Below, piece after piece: positions 1-7,682 of a stretch of DNA of 10,897 nucleotides. The notes below the pieces were generated by a model. The model saw only the letters and a list, made by a program, of their open reading frames with translations, did not search any database and was not told where the DNA came from. This DNA comes from Pleurotus djamor. Taxonomy: Eukaryota > Basidiomycota > Agaricomycetes > Agaricales > Pleurotaceae. A program made the translations under genes and the position numbers. The first letter of the stretch is position 1. The number at the start of each line of letters is the position of its first letter. The stretch spans positions 1-10,897 of the forward strand of contig JAPEVF010001337.1 in assembly GCA_029747585.1 (NCBI GenBank), in the 5' to 3' direction.

Positions 1-28
1 CGTAGCACCAATAACAGACTAGTGATGG

Positions 29-143
29 ACAGGGGTATAGGGTACCCCCAGGGGTACTGGGTAAGGGTACTCAAGGGTATGGGTGTGGGTATCCAAGGTC
101 AAACCCTCCGACCCTTCGTCTGAGGGTACGGGTACATTGTATA
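29..143. repeat. G-rich degenerate GGGTAY repeat tract
   Basis: The + strand carries about eleven runs of three or more G, most inside the unit GGGTAC/GGGTAT. The runs start at the GGGGTATAGGGTAC near 35 and end with GGGTACGGGTAC near 124-135. Around 42-58 the units form a near-palindrome (GTACCCC then GGGGTAC). The spacing of G-runs (loops TACT, TAA, TACTCAA, TAT, TGT) would allow G-quadruplexes on the + strand. The sequence is not a perfect telomere repeat (TTAGGG). Degenerate GGGTA-type arrays are, from my recollection, found in subterminal regions of some fungal hAT-like DNA transposons, but no transposase, clear terminal inverted repeat or target duplication is visible here. The tract lies just before a gene that lacks its first exon. 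Confidence 0.6.
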
Positions 144-306
144 TAGTCATGTGATCTACTTTTAGACATTCGCGACCACCCAACAATGAAAACAAGCCTA
201 TAGACAATGAGTCTGAGACATGGAAGGTACCTTTGACCACAGAGCCACTAGCCACAGGTCCGTTATATAGAACACATACTGTCTTCTAATCTTCCATACC
301 CACCAG
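144..306. other. Upstream region without a recognisable first exon
   Basis: This stretch should hold the start of the downstream RRM gene. Its right end looks like a genuine 3' splice site: a CTAAT branch-like motif at 286-290, a pyrimidine-rich run and CAG at 304-306. The frame of the following exon is closed by TAG at 268-270, and no ATG lies between that stop and the splice site. Candidate starts at 186 and 207 run into stops. The start at 220 pairs with the donors at 227 or 258 only in the wrong phase. The start at 24 can reach a phase-0 donor at 60, but that needs a 247-bp intron, far longer than any other intron here. I therefore see no supportable first exon. Confidence 0.55.
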
Positions 307-1372
307 GTCTTCGTAGGAAACCTTGCGTATGCTACTACGGATGAAGGGCTGAAGACTTTCTTTGCGCCTGTCCAGAACGACATGTGAGCAGCCTCGTGCA
401 CAGCCCTTGTCGGCAAATTTTTCTGATGTCTCATCTTTAGTGTCTCTGCTCACGTTATCCTTCGGGGTCATCGCTCAGCGGGCTATGGCTTCGTCGCTCT
501 GTCCAATGCAGACGCAATGCACAAGGCTGCTGAGCTCCTTAACAAGAAAGAGCTCGATGGTCGAGAGGTAGTCGTCGAGGTTGCTAAACCCTCGGACCAG
601 AAAGAGAGGAAGGAGAGGAAAACCAAGAAAAGACCCAGCAGGCGCGGTGACAAGGCCGTTCCAGGGGAGGTCACCGATGCTGAAGCCAATGGCGAAGCTC
701 CTAAGCCTGAGGCCCCGGCGGCCGAGGGCGTCGATGGTCAGCCCAAGCCAAAGAAGAAGAAAAAGACCAATGTATGCGTCTCTCTTCCTGATGAAGGCGC
801 ATATACTCACAAAATACTCCTTGTAGCGCAAATCCAAGGCTCCCAAGGCCAATGGTGAGGTTTCGGACGCACCAGCTGCCGAGACCGCTGAAGACGCCGC
901 GCCCCAGGCTGCCAAGAAGCCTGCTAAAGCTCGTAAGCCCCGCCCACCCCGTGTCCCTCGTGCTGAGGGTGAAGATCCCGCTGGGGAGCTTTCCAAGACC
1001 ATGCTCTTCGTTGCCAATCTGGGCTTCACCGTCGAAGACTCTGATCTCGAAACTCTGTTCACCGAAGCCGGCATCCACGTCGTTTCCGCCCGTATCGTTC
1101 GTCGCCGCTATGGTAAACCCAGAAAGAGCAAGGGCTACGGTTTCGTTGATGTGGGTAGTGAGGAAGAACAAAAGAAAGCCATCGCTGCTCTCGACAACAA
1201 AGAGGTCTCAGGTCGTCCCATCGCTGTAAAGATCGCTGTCAATACCGCTCAAGAAGACAGCGAGCCCGAGGCCAAGGCAACCGATGTCGCGACCGATGCT
1301 GCCCCCACCGTCAGCACTCCCGTCCCTGCTGCCGCCCCCGCCCCTGCCGCCCCCGTTGTTGCGGCAGCGTAA
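307..1372 (+). CDS. Two-RRM RNA-binding protein, 5' end missing
   Basis: Spliced exons 307-383, 441-771 and 827-1372 (introns of 57 and 55 bp, GT..AG) give 317 residues ending at TAA 1370-1372. Numbering from the first visible codon, RRM1 covers about 1-75 with RNP2 VFVGNL at 1-6 and RNP1 AGYGFVAL at 39-46. RRM2 covers about 195-275 with RNP2-like LFVANL and RNP1 KGYGFVDV near 238. The linker is lysine/arginine-rich with acidic and Ala/Pro patches, including KPKKKKK, and the C-terminus is a low-complexity Ala/Pro tail. Such proteins bind single-stranded RNA and are usually nuclear, nucleolar or mRNP-associated. The layout loosely recalls yeast Sbp1, but I cannot assign an ortholog. The first visible exon begins exactly at RNP2, right after a 3' splice site, so an upstream exon with the start codon is missing or displaced. 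Confidence 0.88.
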
Positions 1373-1692
1373 TGGGCCCCTTCACTTACGCGATGCTGTT
1401 CTCTCGCCACGCCCCTCTTTCGATTCGTTCACGCTGTGTTTATGACATGTTACCTATTCTCGTTAGCTTCGACTGTTCCCGTGGTACGTACGTGATTCAC
1501 CGATAGGTTTACGGTCAGGCGCCGTGCCTGTTTATGATGACCTTATTAGTGTCGCTTTCTCATTACATACTTCGACGCTAAATTCATACTGATGGCATTG
1601 GTTGGTTGTCAATGATCATCTTGTTTTCGTGGAACTGGTTTGCCCCTAAGTTGAGGCCCTTTTTGGTTCTTTCATTTTGCTGAGGAACTACC
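1373..1692. other. Intergenic spacer (tandem + strand genes)
   Basis: This 320-bp spacer must hold the 3' UTR of the RRM gene and the promoter and 5' UTR of the G-patch gene. I see no canonical AATAAA and no strong TATA box. A T-rich stretch (1655-1680) precedes the start codon context ACTACCATGAG. No open frame here looks like a gene. Confidence 0.6.
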
Positions 1693-2904
1693 ATGAGCGA
1701 CGACGAAGATTATCTTTCCGATAAGTTCCTCCTTGAAGTAGCCTCAGCTGGTCCGTCTACCAAAACCTACTCCAGCCTTCGCAAAGACGCGCAGCGTCGT
1801 TCCCAACTTCAAAATGAACAGGGCAAAACTAAAAGTCGTCGACAGCGCGAACAAGAATCACGAGAGGAGGGTTTGCAGCGAAGCCTATTCGCCCGAGCTG
1901 AAGATGACGCGAAGGCTGGTTTGAGCTCGGGCAACAAGGCGTTGTCTATCATGATGAAGATGGGTTTCAAGCCCGGACAATCGTTAGGACAAACCGATGC
2001 CCCAACCAGTCCTATCGCCGACGCGAAAGATCCATCCCCAGGTCCCCCAACAGAACAAGACGTGGTTTCATTGCCAGAACCGAGACACAAGGCGGAGCCT
2101 CTGCAGATTAAGGAATGGGCAGGTTGTTCAAATTTCCGCGTTTGAGACGTCCGATGGCATGCTAATCGTTTACTCTTCCCTTAGGCAAGAAAGGGATCGG
2201 CTCCTTGAAACGGCCTCCCTCACCAGCCTCGCGAGAGCGTGTCGCCAAGATGGCCAAAATGGCTGCAGAGTCACATCAGGTTGAATTCCGTGATCGTGCT
2301 AGGCAACAGTTTGTCGAAAAGCAGGCGGAAGCTAGGTTACGTCCTGCCCAGCGGACTTGCAACACCTTGGATGAACAAGAGGGCATTTCAGTGCGTTTCC
2401 TCGGCTCTTTCGTCGCCTAAATCCATCTTGATAACGTTGTTGTTGTTGTTGTTGCGTAGTTCAATATCCTTTGGTTGAATCCAAGCGACCCGGAGACGTT
2501 TCCAAGCGGCCTCATTGATGCATTGGAGTTGCATACCTCACTCGATCTTCGAGAACTTCACCGAACTGATCATTCCATTGAGGGCCGACTACGACAGCAG
2601 ATGCGAGCTGACGCACTCGGTCCGTCCGAAGAGATAGAGAATGGCGCAATAGATCAGAGTTTCCCGGAAGATACTCTAGAAGAAGCAGCGCAATTTCTAC
2701 GTCTCCAGGTACAACGATCAAATTGTAACTGTAAAGCATATATACTTATCTTCTCACCCAATATAGGCTTGCGACCGACTGGAATTGGTCTTGTCCTATT
2801 TACGGAAGCAGTACCTGTACTGTTTCTGGTGCGGCACTCGGTTCGCGGACGAGGCTGAAATGGACGAGACTTGCCCGGGCGTTGACGAGGAGTCACACGA
2901 TTGA
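1693..2904 (+). CDS. GPATCH11: G-patch domain protein with C-terminal DUF4187 (GPATCH11/CCDC75 type)
   Basis: Exons 1693-2122, 2185-2390, 2460-2708 and 2767-2904 (introns of 62, 69 and 58 bp) give 340 residues with TGA at 2902-2904. The acidic N-terminus (MSDDEDYLSDKFL) is typical of the family. A basic, Gln/Arg-rich and probably coiled-coil segment lies at about 30-70. The G-patch starts near residue 80 (MMKMGFKPGQSLG) and resumes at PLQIKEWAGKKGIG (137-150), after an acidic/proline-rich insert of roughly 30 residues. DUF4187 occupies about 288-340, with C314, C317, C331 and H339 (YCFWCG, then CPG and ESHD) forming a likely CCCH metal site. G-patch proteins usually activate DEAH-box RNA helicases; the vertebrate relative has been linked to kinetochores as CENP-Y. 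A role in RNA processing is inferred. The ATG is the first in frame and has good context. Confidence 0.93.
2436..2453 (+). repeat. (GTT)6 microsatellite in intron 2 of the G-patch gene
   Basis: Six uninterrupted GTT units end six bases before the acceptor TAG at 2457-2459. They occupy the place of the usual pyrimidine tract, so a length change could affect splicing of this intron. Confidence 0.9.
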
Positions 2905-3050
2905 TCGTTGGAAGGTCGAAAGTTTCCGGTTGAAGTGTGCGTATGCGTCTGTAGCAACCGTCAACATCACATTCAATGCAGTGTTCTTTACAACGAGTCC
3001 TAGGAGGCAGTGAACCTCGACGCTGTCTACGCAGCGCCGATCAAGTGTAA

Positions 3051-3070
3051 CAAAGGTATGGACCAAGGTA
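3051..3070 (+). repeat. 20-bp element, copy 1
   Basis: The sequence CAAAGGTATGGACCAAGGTA matches 19 of 20 bases with 7845-7864, both on the + strand. This copy is in the 3' spacer of the G-patch gene. Confidence 0.6.
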
Positions 3071-3237
3071 TACGTATGTACGCAGTAACGAACGAGGGTA
3101 TGTATTGGGATTCATGGGGTGGTGGAAGCAAGGCTTGTGCGTACAGTTGTCCATGATCAACTAAACAAAGTCCAAGATGGGGAAACCCTAGTCAATACAG
3201 TGTCTTAAGGATATGTATAAACCAATATTAAAGATTA

Positions 3238-3243
3238 AATAAA
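3238..3243 (+). terminator. Putative polyadenylation signal of the G-patch gene
   Basis: A canonical AATAAA in an A/T-rich context is the only such hexamer on the + strand between the G-patch gene stop and the end of the spacer. Fungal polyadenylation signals are degenerate, so this is suggestive only. Confidence 0.4.
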
Positions 3244-3262
3244 CTGCCTTTCTTGTTCGCGT

Positions 3263-4098
3263 TCACTCGGCGTTGTCGACATGCCGACGACGAACCCGGT
3301 GAGTGCTTTTCACCGTTGAGGAGAAGGGCGATATGGAGATCCGAGTACCCATGGGACGTCTGCGCCGTTCCGAAGGTTTAGCGCTGATTTGGACGTCGAA
3401 ATCAGAATCTTGGGATGTCGGGGTGAGAGGAAATTCGTCTGAACTTCCAGAGAGGGGAGGAAGAGGTGGGAGAGTCGGTAGGGAGAGTGGTGTGAGGCAA
3501 GCGGCGGCGTCATCTCGGTCTTCACGAGGGAAGACCGTTGAGGTGGGTGACGTCCCTGGCGTCTTGCGACGAACGTAGCTGGATATGGGAGTGTTTGCGG
3601 ACAAATCGTTTGATGATTCGCAGATGTTGATGGTGAGTTGGTGGGTACGTTTTCTGGATCGAGAACGGGAGGTAAAGCGGGGAGAAGAAGGCTATTGGCA
3701 AGATTAGAGCGATCATAGCTTAAAAAGGGCAAACCACTTACACAAGAAGAATTGTCTGAGGCAGAAGAGGAAACCGAGCTCAAGCTGCCACGCCTCGGGG
3801 CAGACTAGATGGAGCCGTCAGGAAGAGTGCAAACGCCAGAAGGAGCGGAGGAACTTACAAGCTTGGGAGAATAAGGTGTGTACCTGGCTGCACGGCTACG
3901 CGCCGAAAGAACGTCCTTAAGACTTGTAGAAGAGCCAGATCTGGGGATTGAGGGAGAAGAATCGCGGCTAAGCGAAGAGCGCGGGGAGGCTCTGGGGGAG
4001 GAGTAAGGAGACGAGCATCGAGTGTCTCTGGGAGCAGTGGCCTGGTCAAGACCCAAAGAAGCCATAAGTTCGATGAAGGAAGGGAGAGTGGTGGCCAT
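3263..4098 (-). CDS. Ser/Pro-rich protein of unknown function
   Basis: I do not recognise a domain. On the - strand, exons 4098-3859, 3804-3742 and 3691-3263 join in phase 0 across introns of 54 and 50 bp. Both introns have GTAAGT donors, the second a CTAAT branch motif, and both have TAG acceptors. The result is 243 residues with the stop ending at 3263. The N-terminus (MATTLPSFIELMASLGL) looks like a short helix. It is followed by Ser/Arg/Pro low complexity (SSPYSSPRASPRSSLSRDSS), an Arg/Lys-rich patch (RSRSRKRT), a run PLSLPTLPPLPPLSG, and a basic C-terminus (THRVRRRHV). It has no signal peptide or membrane segment and is probably largely disordered. The SP, RSRS and TPIS patches are plausible phosphorylation sites, as in regulatory or RNA-associated proteins, but that is inference. 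The strong splice sites and three-exon phase agreement argue for a real gene. Confidence 0.68.
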
Positions 4099-4748
4099 CT
4101 CAAAAAAGAGTGGGAGTGCGCTTGGCTTGGAAATTGGGAGGTCGACTGGCTTGCAACCTTGGGAAGTCGCAAGTTGGTCTCACCAGCAGATATAAAGGCC
4201 TGCGCTACGGGGCCTTGGTAACAGCCCACGGTCCCGTTGTCAAGATAGGGAATCCGCATATCGATGTGCATTATAAACATACCGTTCCGTGGTCGCACAG
4301 TATCCAGAACAGAGGGGGCATCAGAGGCGGTCGGCAAGGTGATCAAGTCCAAGGTCGCCCATCTGCTTGATCCACTACAGGGGGCGCTCTTGGTTACTTA
4401 TCCTGATGATTTGGGCAACAATGCGACGGTAGTCAATTCCATGGCCATGGGATTACTTTTCACTAGTCGAGAACGACGACGACGACCTAAACGCAAATAC
4501 AAGGCGACGCTTCAGTTACTTATTATATAACAAACCTGGTCAATACATACACGGTGGCTCGGAGGAGTTGTGATGGATGATGGGCTGAAACCTGGAGATG
4601 ATGAAAGGGGCAACTTGAGTGTGGTTGCATCAGAGAGATATCATCACGATACACAGTCCGGTAACATTTTGTCAGACATTTTTTTGAAAGGTGTCGTTCA
4701 TTGTGGCATGGGCGCCAAGCGAGCCACCGCCCTTCTCTCATCACCACC
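4099..4748. promoter_or_regulatory. 650-bp divergent intergenic (shared promoter) region
   Basis: The region separates the start codons of the Ser/Pro-rich gene (-) and RPABC4 (+), so it must hold both promoters. On the + strand I see TATA-like motifs ATATAAAG near 4189, TTATAAAC near 4271 and ATTATATAAC near 4520, the last about 225 bp before the RPABC4 ATG. A perfect 12-bp palindrome CCATGGCCATGG lies at 4439-4450, and a short ACG triplet run at 4473-4486. Open frames here are modest, lack splice support and show no recognisable motif. Confidence 0.5.
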
Positions 4749-5057
4749 ATGAACCAGCAACCCGGCAGCAACCAAAATACAACATTCAATGTTGCTCAGC
4801 GACAAGAGGCCATGGAATATATCTGCGCTGGTACGCTTAAACGCTCTTCTCCCAAAACCATCGGCGCTTTTACCTGCTTCACACAGATTGTGGCGCCAAA
4901 AACGAAATAAGAGCACGCGAACCCATTCGTTGCAGAGAATGTGGCCATCGAATCATGTACAAGAAACGTACAACGCGGAGTGGGTCTCGTATCAACTCTT
5001 CAATCGTTCCTTGCATCTAAGCAACCGCAATTAGTGGTCCAATTTGAAGCCAGATAG
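4749..5057 (+). CDS. RPC10: RNA polymerases I/II/III shared subunit RPABC4 (Rpb12/Rpc10)
   Basis: Exons 4749-4830, 4887-4979 and 5035-5057 (introns of 56 and 55 bp, phase 1 both) give 65 residues. The protein has the diagnostic zinc ribbon [12 protein letters not shown]...[15 protein letters not shown] with C26, C29, C43 and C46, and ends in the conserved MVQFEAR. Yeast Rpc10 has 70 residues and the human protein 58, so the length fits. The subunit sits in the core of all three nuclear RNA polymerases and helps assemble the Rpb3/Rpb11-type platform. The N-terminal 20 residues are Gln/Asn-rich and probably disordered. The ATG at 4749 has good context (CACCACCATGA). The final exon is only 23 nt long. 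Confidence 0.97.
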
Positions 5058-5354
5058 CACGTCCGCGCAGCCCACCATCGCTACGCCCTCCGCTAAAATT
5101 CATCTTGGGATTAGATTTTTGTTCCTACTTGATGCTCCATGTACCTTATTACTCCTCAATCAGTACCGACGCCTACTTCAACCGAATCAATATTGCTTGT
5201 ATCTATAGATATCAGCCCTCAGACTGACTAAGCAGCAGGTCGGGGGATTGACGGTTGTTTATTTTTGTCAGGGCGGCATCTGAGTTTGCCGGCCACTGAC
5301 GATTGCTTACACCCATCATCCATCGTAATACCTTCCCCCCAAGCCAACCTTCAA
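5058..5354. other. Spacer between RPABC4 and the bZIP gene
   Basis: This holds the RPABC4 3' UTR and the bZIP promoter and 5' UTR. There is no canonical AATAAA. A C-rich run CCTTCCCCCC (5331-5340) and a T-rich stretch near 5256-5267 precede the bZIP ATG. I see no gene. Confidence 0.5.
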
Positions 5355-7181
5355 ATGTCCGAAAGGAAGAATCCGAGGGACCGTAGTGTGTCGGGCGACG
5401 TAGAGGTCTGTGTCTCTCGCATTCTCCTCGCCCTGCATCGCAACCATTCGCTGAACCCAGGAGTCAGGATTCAGACTTTGAATCCCATGATGGTGAAGCA
5501 GCTGCCAACCCTGGAAAGCCTGGCCGCAAGAAAAACCCAAAGTGCGTGATAATAATGATGGTCTGCGTGCTCGTTTGTCACGTTCTCTGTGTAGTTCTCA
5601 GTCTGCGAGGCGCGACCAAAATCGTATTGCTCAGCGGGAATTCCGCCAGAGGAAACAGCAACGGGTATGTCGAAATGGCGTCCGCAGCCCGGAAATCCCG
5701 CTTACACCTTGAATAGATACGCGACCTAGAGGCTCGCGTTGAGATCTTGTCAGGTGGCCATGATCAAGCTCTCACAGAGCTCAGAAATATATTAAAGGGT
5801 CAGTCGTACTTGTCAGTTCCCGAGATCCCGACACTTATATTAAGTCGCAGATCTTATGGCTGAAAACCAGACTCTACGCGGGCTCGTTCGTAGTCTCGCC
5901 GCATTCATTGGAGACGGGGCGGGCGGACTTCTGCCTAAGCTAGGATGGGACACGGCGGATTTCAATAGCTTTATCAATCGCACAGAGACCGACACGGCAT
6001 GGGAGAGTTTCCAACGGAGAAAGAAGCAAAACAATGCTCAGCCATCCAGTTCCACCTCCTTTCCTGGTCAAGGCTCCAAGCGTGCTGCTGAAGACGACCG
6101 AGACGCTAATCCTACGAAGAAGGCGAGAGGCATGAATGACCGCAATGCCGACAGCGAGCGCAGCCAAAATGGTTATCCTCTCATTGTCCCAGTCGAAACG
6201 GGCATTCCAGGCTCTGTCTTTCCGTCCCCGCGACCTTCGACTTCTTCCCAGAATGGCAACGGAATATTCTCAGATTTAATGCGAAATGGCTCTCCTCTCT
6301 TTGCCCATCCTTCCCCGCCTACAAATGTTGCTGGTCCGTTTAACGGGCCTATGCCCCCACACGCCAATAGCTATCAAAATTCGTTCTCTCCTAATCTTGG
6401 TATACCCTTTAGAGGGGCGAATTCGTCGGAATCGTTGGCCTCAGGATCTCAATCAGCCTCTCTTCAAGCCGAACAAATTGAAGAGGACGAGCCTCAAAAG
6501 AACGAGGCTAATAAATTGATTCGGTGCGTTAGTCGTATCATTTTCAGAATGGTTTTACTAATTTCCGAGCAATCGGCGAATTCATCAGCTATCATCTGGA
6601 CAACTACACTCGGAATGCTGCGTACTGTCTCCCAGCCTCTCTACGGCCAACTCTGGTGCAGAGGTATGTTGAATTCAGGACTGTGTAGTTCGTTGTGCTT
6701 AAAAGATTGTTGTAGAACCATCCCCCATGGTCTGCCCATTTTCCCCTTCGTCTTTTGTTTGTTACTTACGCGAACCGTTGGCAGAGAGTGTTATCGACGG
6801 TATCATCCATCCAGAACTGAGAGACCGCATGATTTTACTTCGCAGTACGTGGTCTTTAGCATTCGTTGAACTTCTGTCATTGACCGCCTACTACTAGATA
6901 AATTTGACTTGGTCGACTGTTTGATAGAATATAAGCGGTCCGTCACCATCCACGGTGATGATGTACTCGCGCATAGCAACTGGGAAATTGGCGAGAAGTG
7001 GCTAAGACAGTTTGGGTACGTCTCAGTCTTCGTCGCCCGACCCGTCTCTCACTTGCGAGAATGTAGATTCCTCGTGGAGCAACCCACGCTAAATATTATC
7101 AATAAATGGCGTCTCGAGCGAGGCGACCCAGAGCTACACTTATCAGACATAGTCCCCCAGGATTCCACGCCTGCATCATAG
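5355..7181 (+). CDS. bZIP transcription factor with C-terminal DUF3425 domain
   Basis: Ten exons join in phase: 5355-5405, 5468-5541, 5595-5664, 5717-5798, 5851-6523, 6589-6663, 6716-6729, 6785-6844, 6898-7015 and 7067-7181. They give 443 residues. The basic region at about 47-65 (RRDQNRIAQREFRQRKQQR) has the NxxAQxxFR signature of fungal AP-1/Yap/Pap1-like factors. The zipper follows at L69, L76, A83 and I90 and is extended by L87/L94/L101. Residues 120-300 are low-complexity Ser/Pro/Asn with a KKAR patch that may be a nuclear localisation signal. From about 300 to 425 lies DUF3425, with RTIPHE, IIHPELRDRMILL, VTIHGDDVLAHSNWEIGEKW and the ending FLVEQPTLNIINKWR. The protein should act in the nucleus as a DNA-binding dimer; target genes are unknown. 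The 5' start and first donor (GTCTGT) are the weakest part of the model. Exon 7 is a 14-nt micro-exon. Confidence 0.94.
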
Positions 7182-7289
7182 AACAATTATAGGATTATAG
7201 GGCTGGCTTGGCTGGGGCGAATCATTGTATTTCTATGGAACATCTATTCTCATGGGTAATAGCAATCTAGGTTGAGAAGTATTTTGTTT

Positions 7290-7295
7290 AATAAA
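7290..7295 (+). terminator. Putative polyadenylation signal of the bZIP gene
   Basis: AATAAA lies about 110 bp after the bZIP stop and 33 bp before the stop of the convergent uS14m gene. The two 3' UTRs probably overlap or abut in this 146-bp spacer. Confidence 0.5.
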
Positions 7296-7327
7296 CACTT
7301 GGTGACGTGTATACTGTGTCTTACCTT

Positions 7328-7682
7328 CTACCATGAAGCCTTGTTGACACCAGGAAGTTCGCCACGGAGAGCCTTGAGTCTGAATTGGAACTAGAAATGG
7401 TCAGAGGAAAAACCTAGGCGAACGCTCCGCGCATTGACTCACTCTGCATAGCCCGAACTCAGACATGATTCCTCGCCCACGTCCCGTCTCCGTACAACGA
7501 TTTTTAACCGTCGTGGGGCGCGTATACCGGCCGAATGAGTTGAGCTGCAATTGAGCTTGGTGTCGGACTTGTGGGGGTAATGCTTGGTTGCGAGCGACGT
7601 AGAGGTAGGCCCGTCGCGCAACCTCGTTCGCTTTAACGAGATCCCGGGCTTTGATGTCGCGAAGGACTCGAATGTTAGGCAT
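7328..7682 (-). CDS. MRP2: Mitochondrial small ribosomal subunit protein uS14m
   Basis: Exons 7682-7443 and 7390-7328 (52-bp intron, GTGAGT donor, TAG acceptor, phase 0) give exactly 100 residues. That is close to bacterial S14 at about 101 and yeast Mrp2 at 115. The N-terminus MPNIRVLRDIKARDLVK is basic. The C-terminal half holds the S14 signature: NRCTETGRGRGIMSEFGLCR across the splice site, then FQFRLKALRGELPGVNKASW. Only isolated cysteines are present, so it belongs to the zinc-free form typical of mitochondria. The protein works in the head of the mitochondrial small subunit near the decoding region. It is divergent from a small membrane-type gene at 7928 and convergent with the bZIP gene. 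Confidence 0.96.

Larger units (their letters stand above)
2905..3262. other. Convergent intergenic spacer, 3' UTRs
   Basis: This 358-bp stretch lies between the stop codons of two convergent genes and should hold both 3' UTRs. An AATAAA hexamer on the + strand at 3238-3243 fits polyadenylation of the G-patch gene, about 335 bp after its stop and only 20 bp from the stop of the opposite gene. The two transcripts may therefore overlap as antisense. It also holds one copy of a 20-bp element seen again at 7845-7864. No coding potential is evident. Confidence 0.6.

Noticed and set aside
29..143. Telomere remnant
   Set aside because: The unit is GGGTAC/T rather than TTAGGG, and it is degenerate and flanked by ordinary gene sequence, so a true telomere is unlikely.
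19..255. 78-codon open frame on the - strand over the GGGTAY tract, with a Tyr/Pro/Val repeat ending
   Set aside because: The repeated residues follow directly from the DNA repeat, no domain is visible, and no splice partners are seen. I treat it as a by-product of the repeat.
475..1171. Long - strand frames opposite the RRM gene
   Set aside because: They are antisense shadows; the + strand encodes unmistakable RNP1 and RNP2 motifs.
3855..4352. 165-codon - strand frame overlapping the start of the Ser/Pro gene
   Set aside because: It shares DNA with exon 1 of the better supported spliced gene in another frame, has no ATG at its start and has no motif.
4573..4752. 59-codon + strand frame ending with TGA that overlaps the RPABC4 ATG (ATGA)
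   Set aside because: It could be a long upstream ORF, but it has no recognisable features. The RPABC4 transcript probably starts downstream of most of it, so I do not call it a gene.
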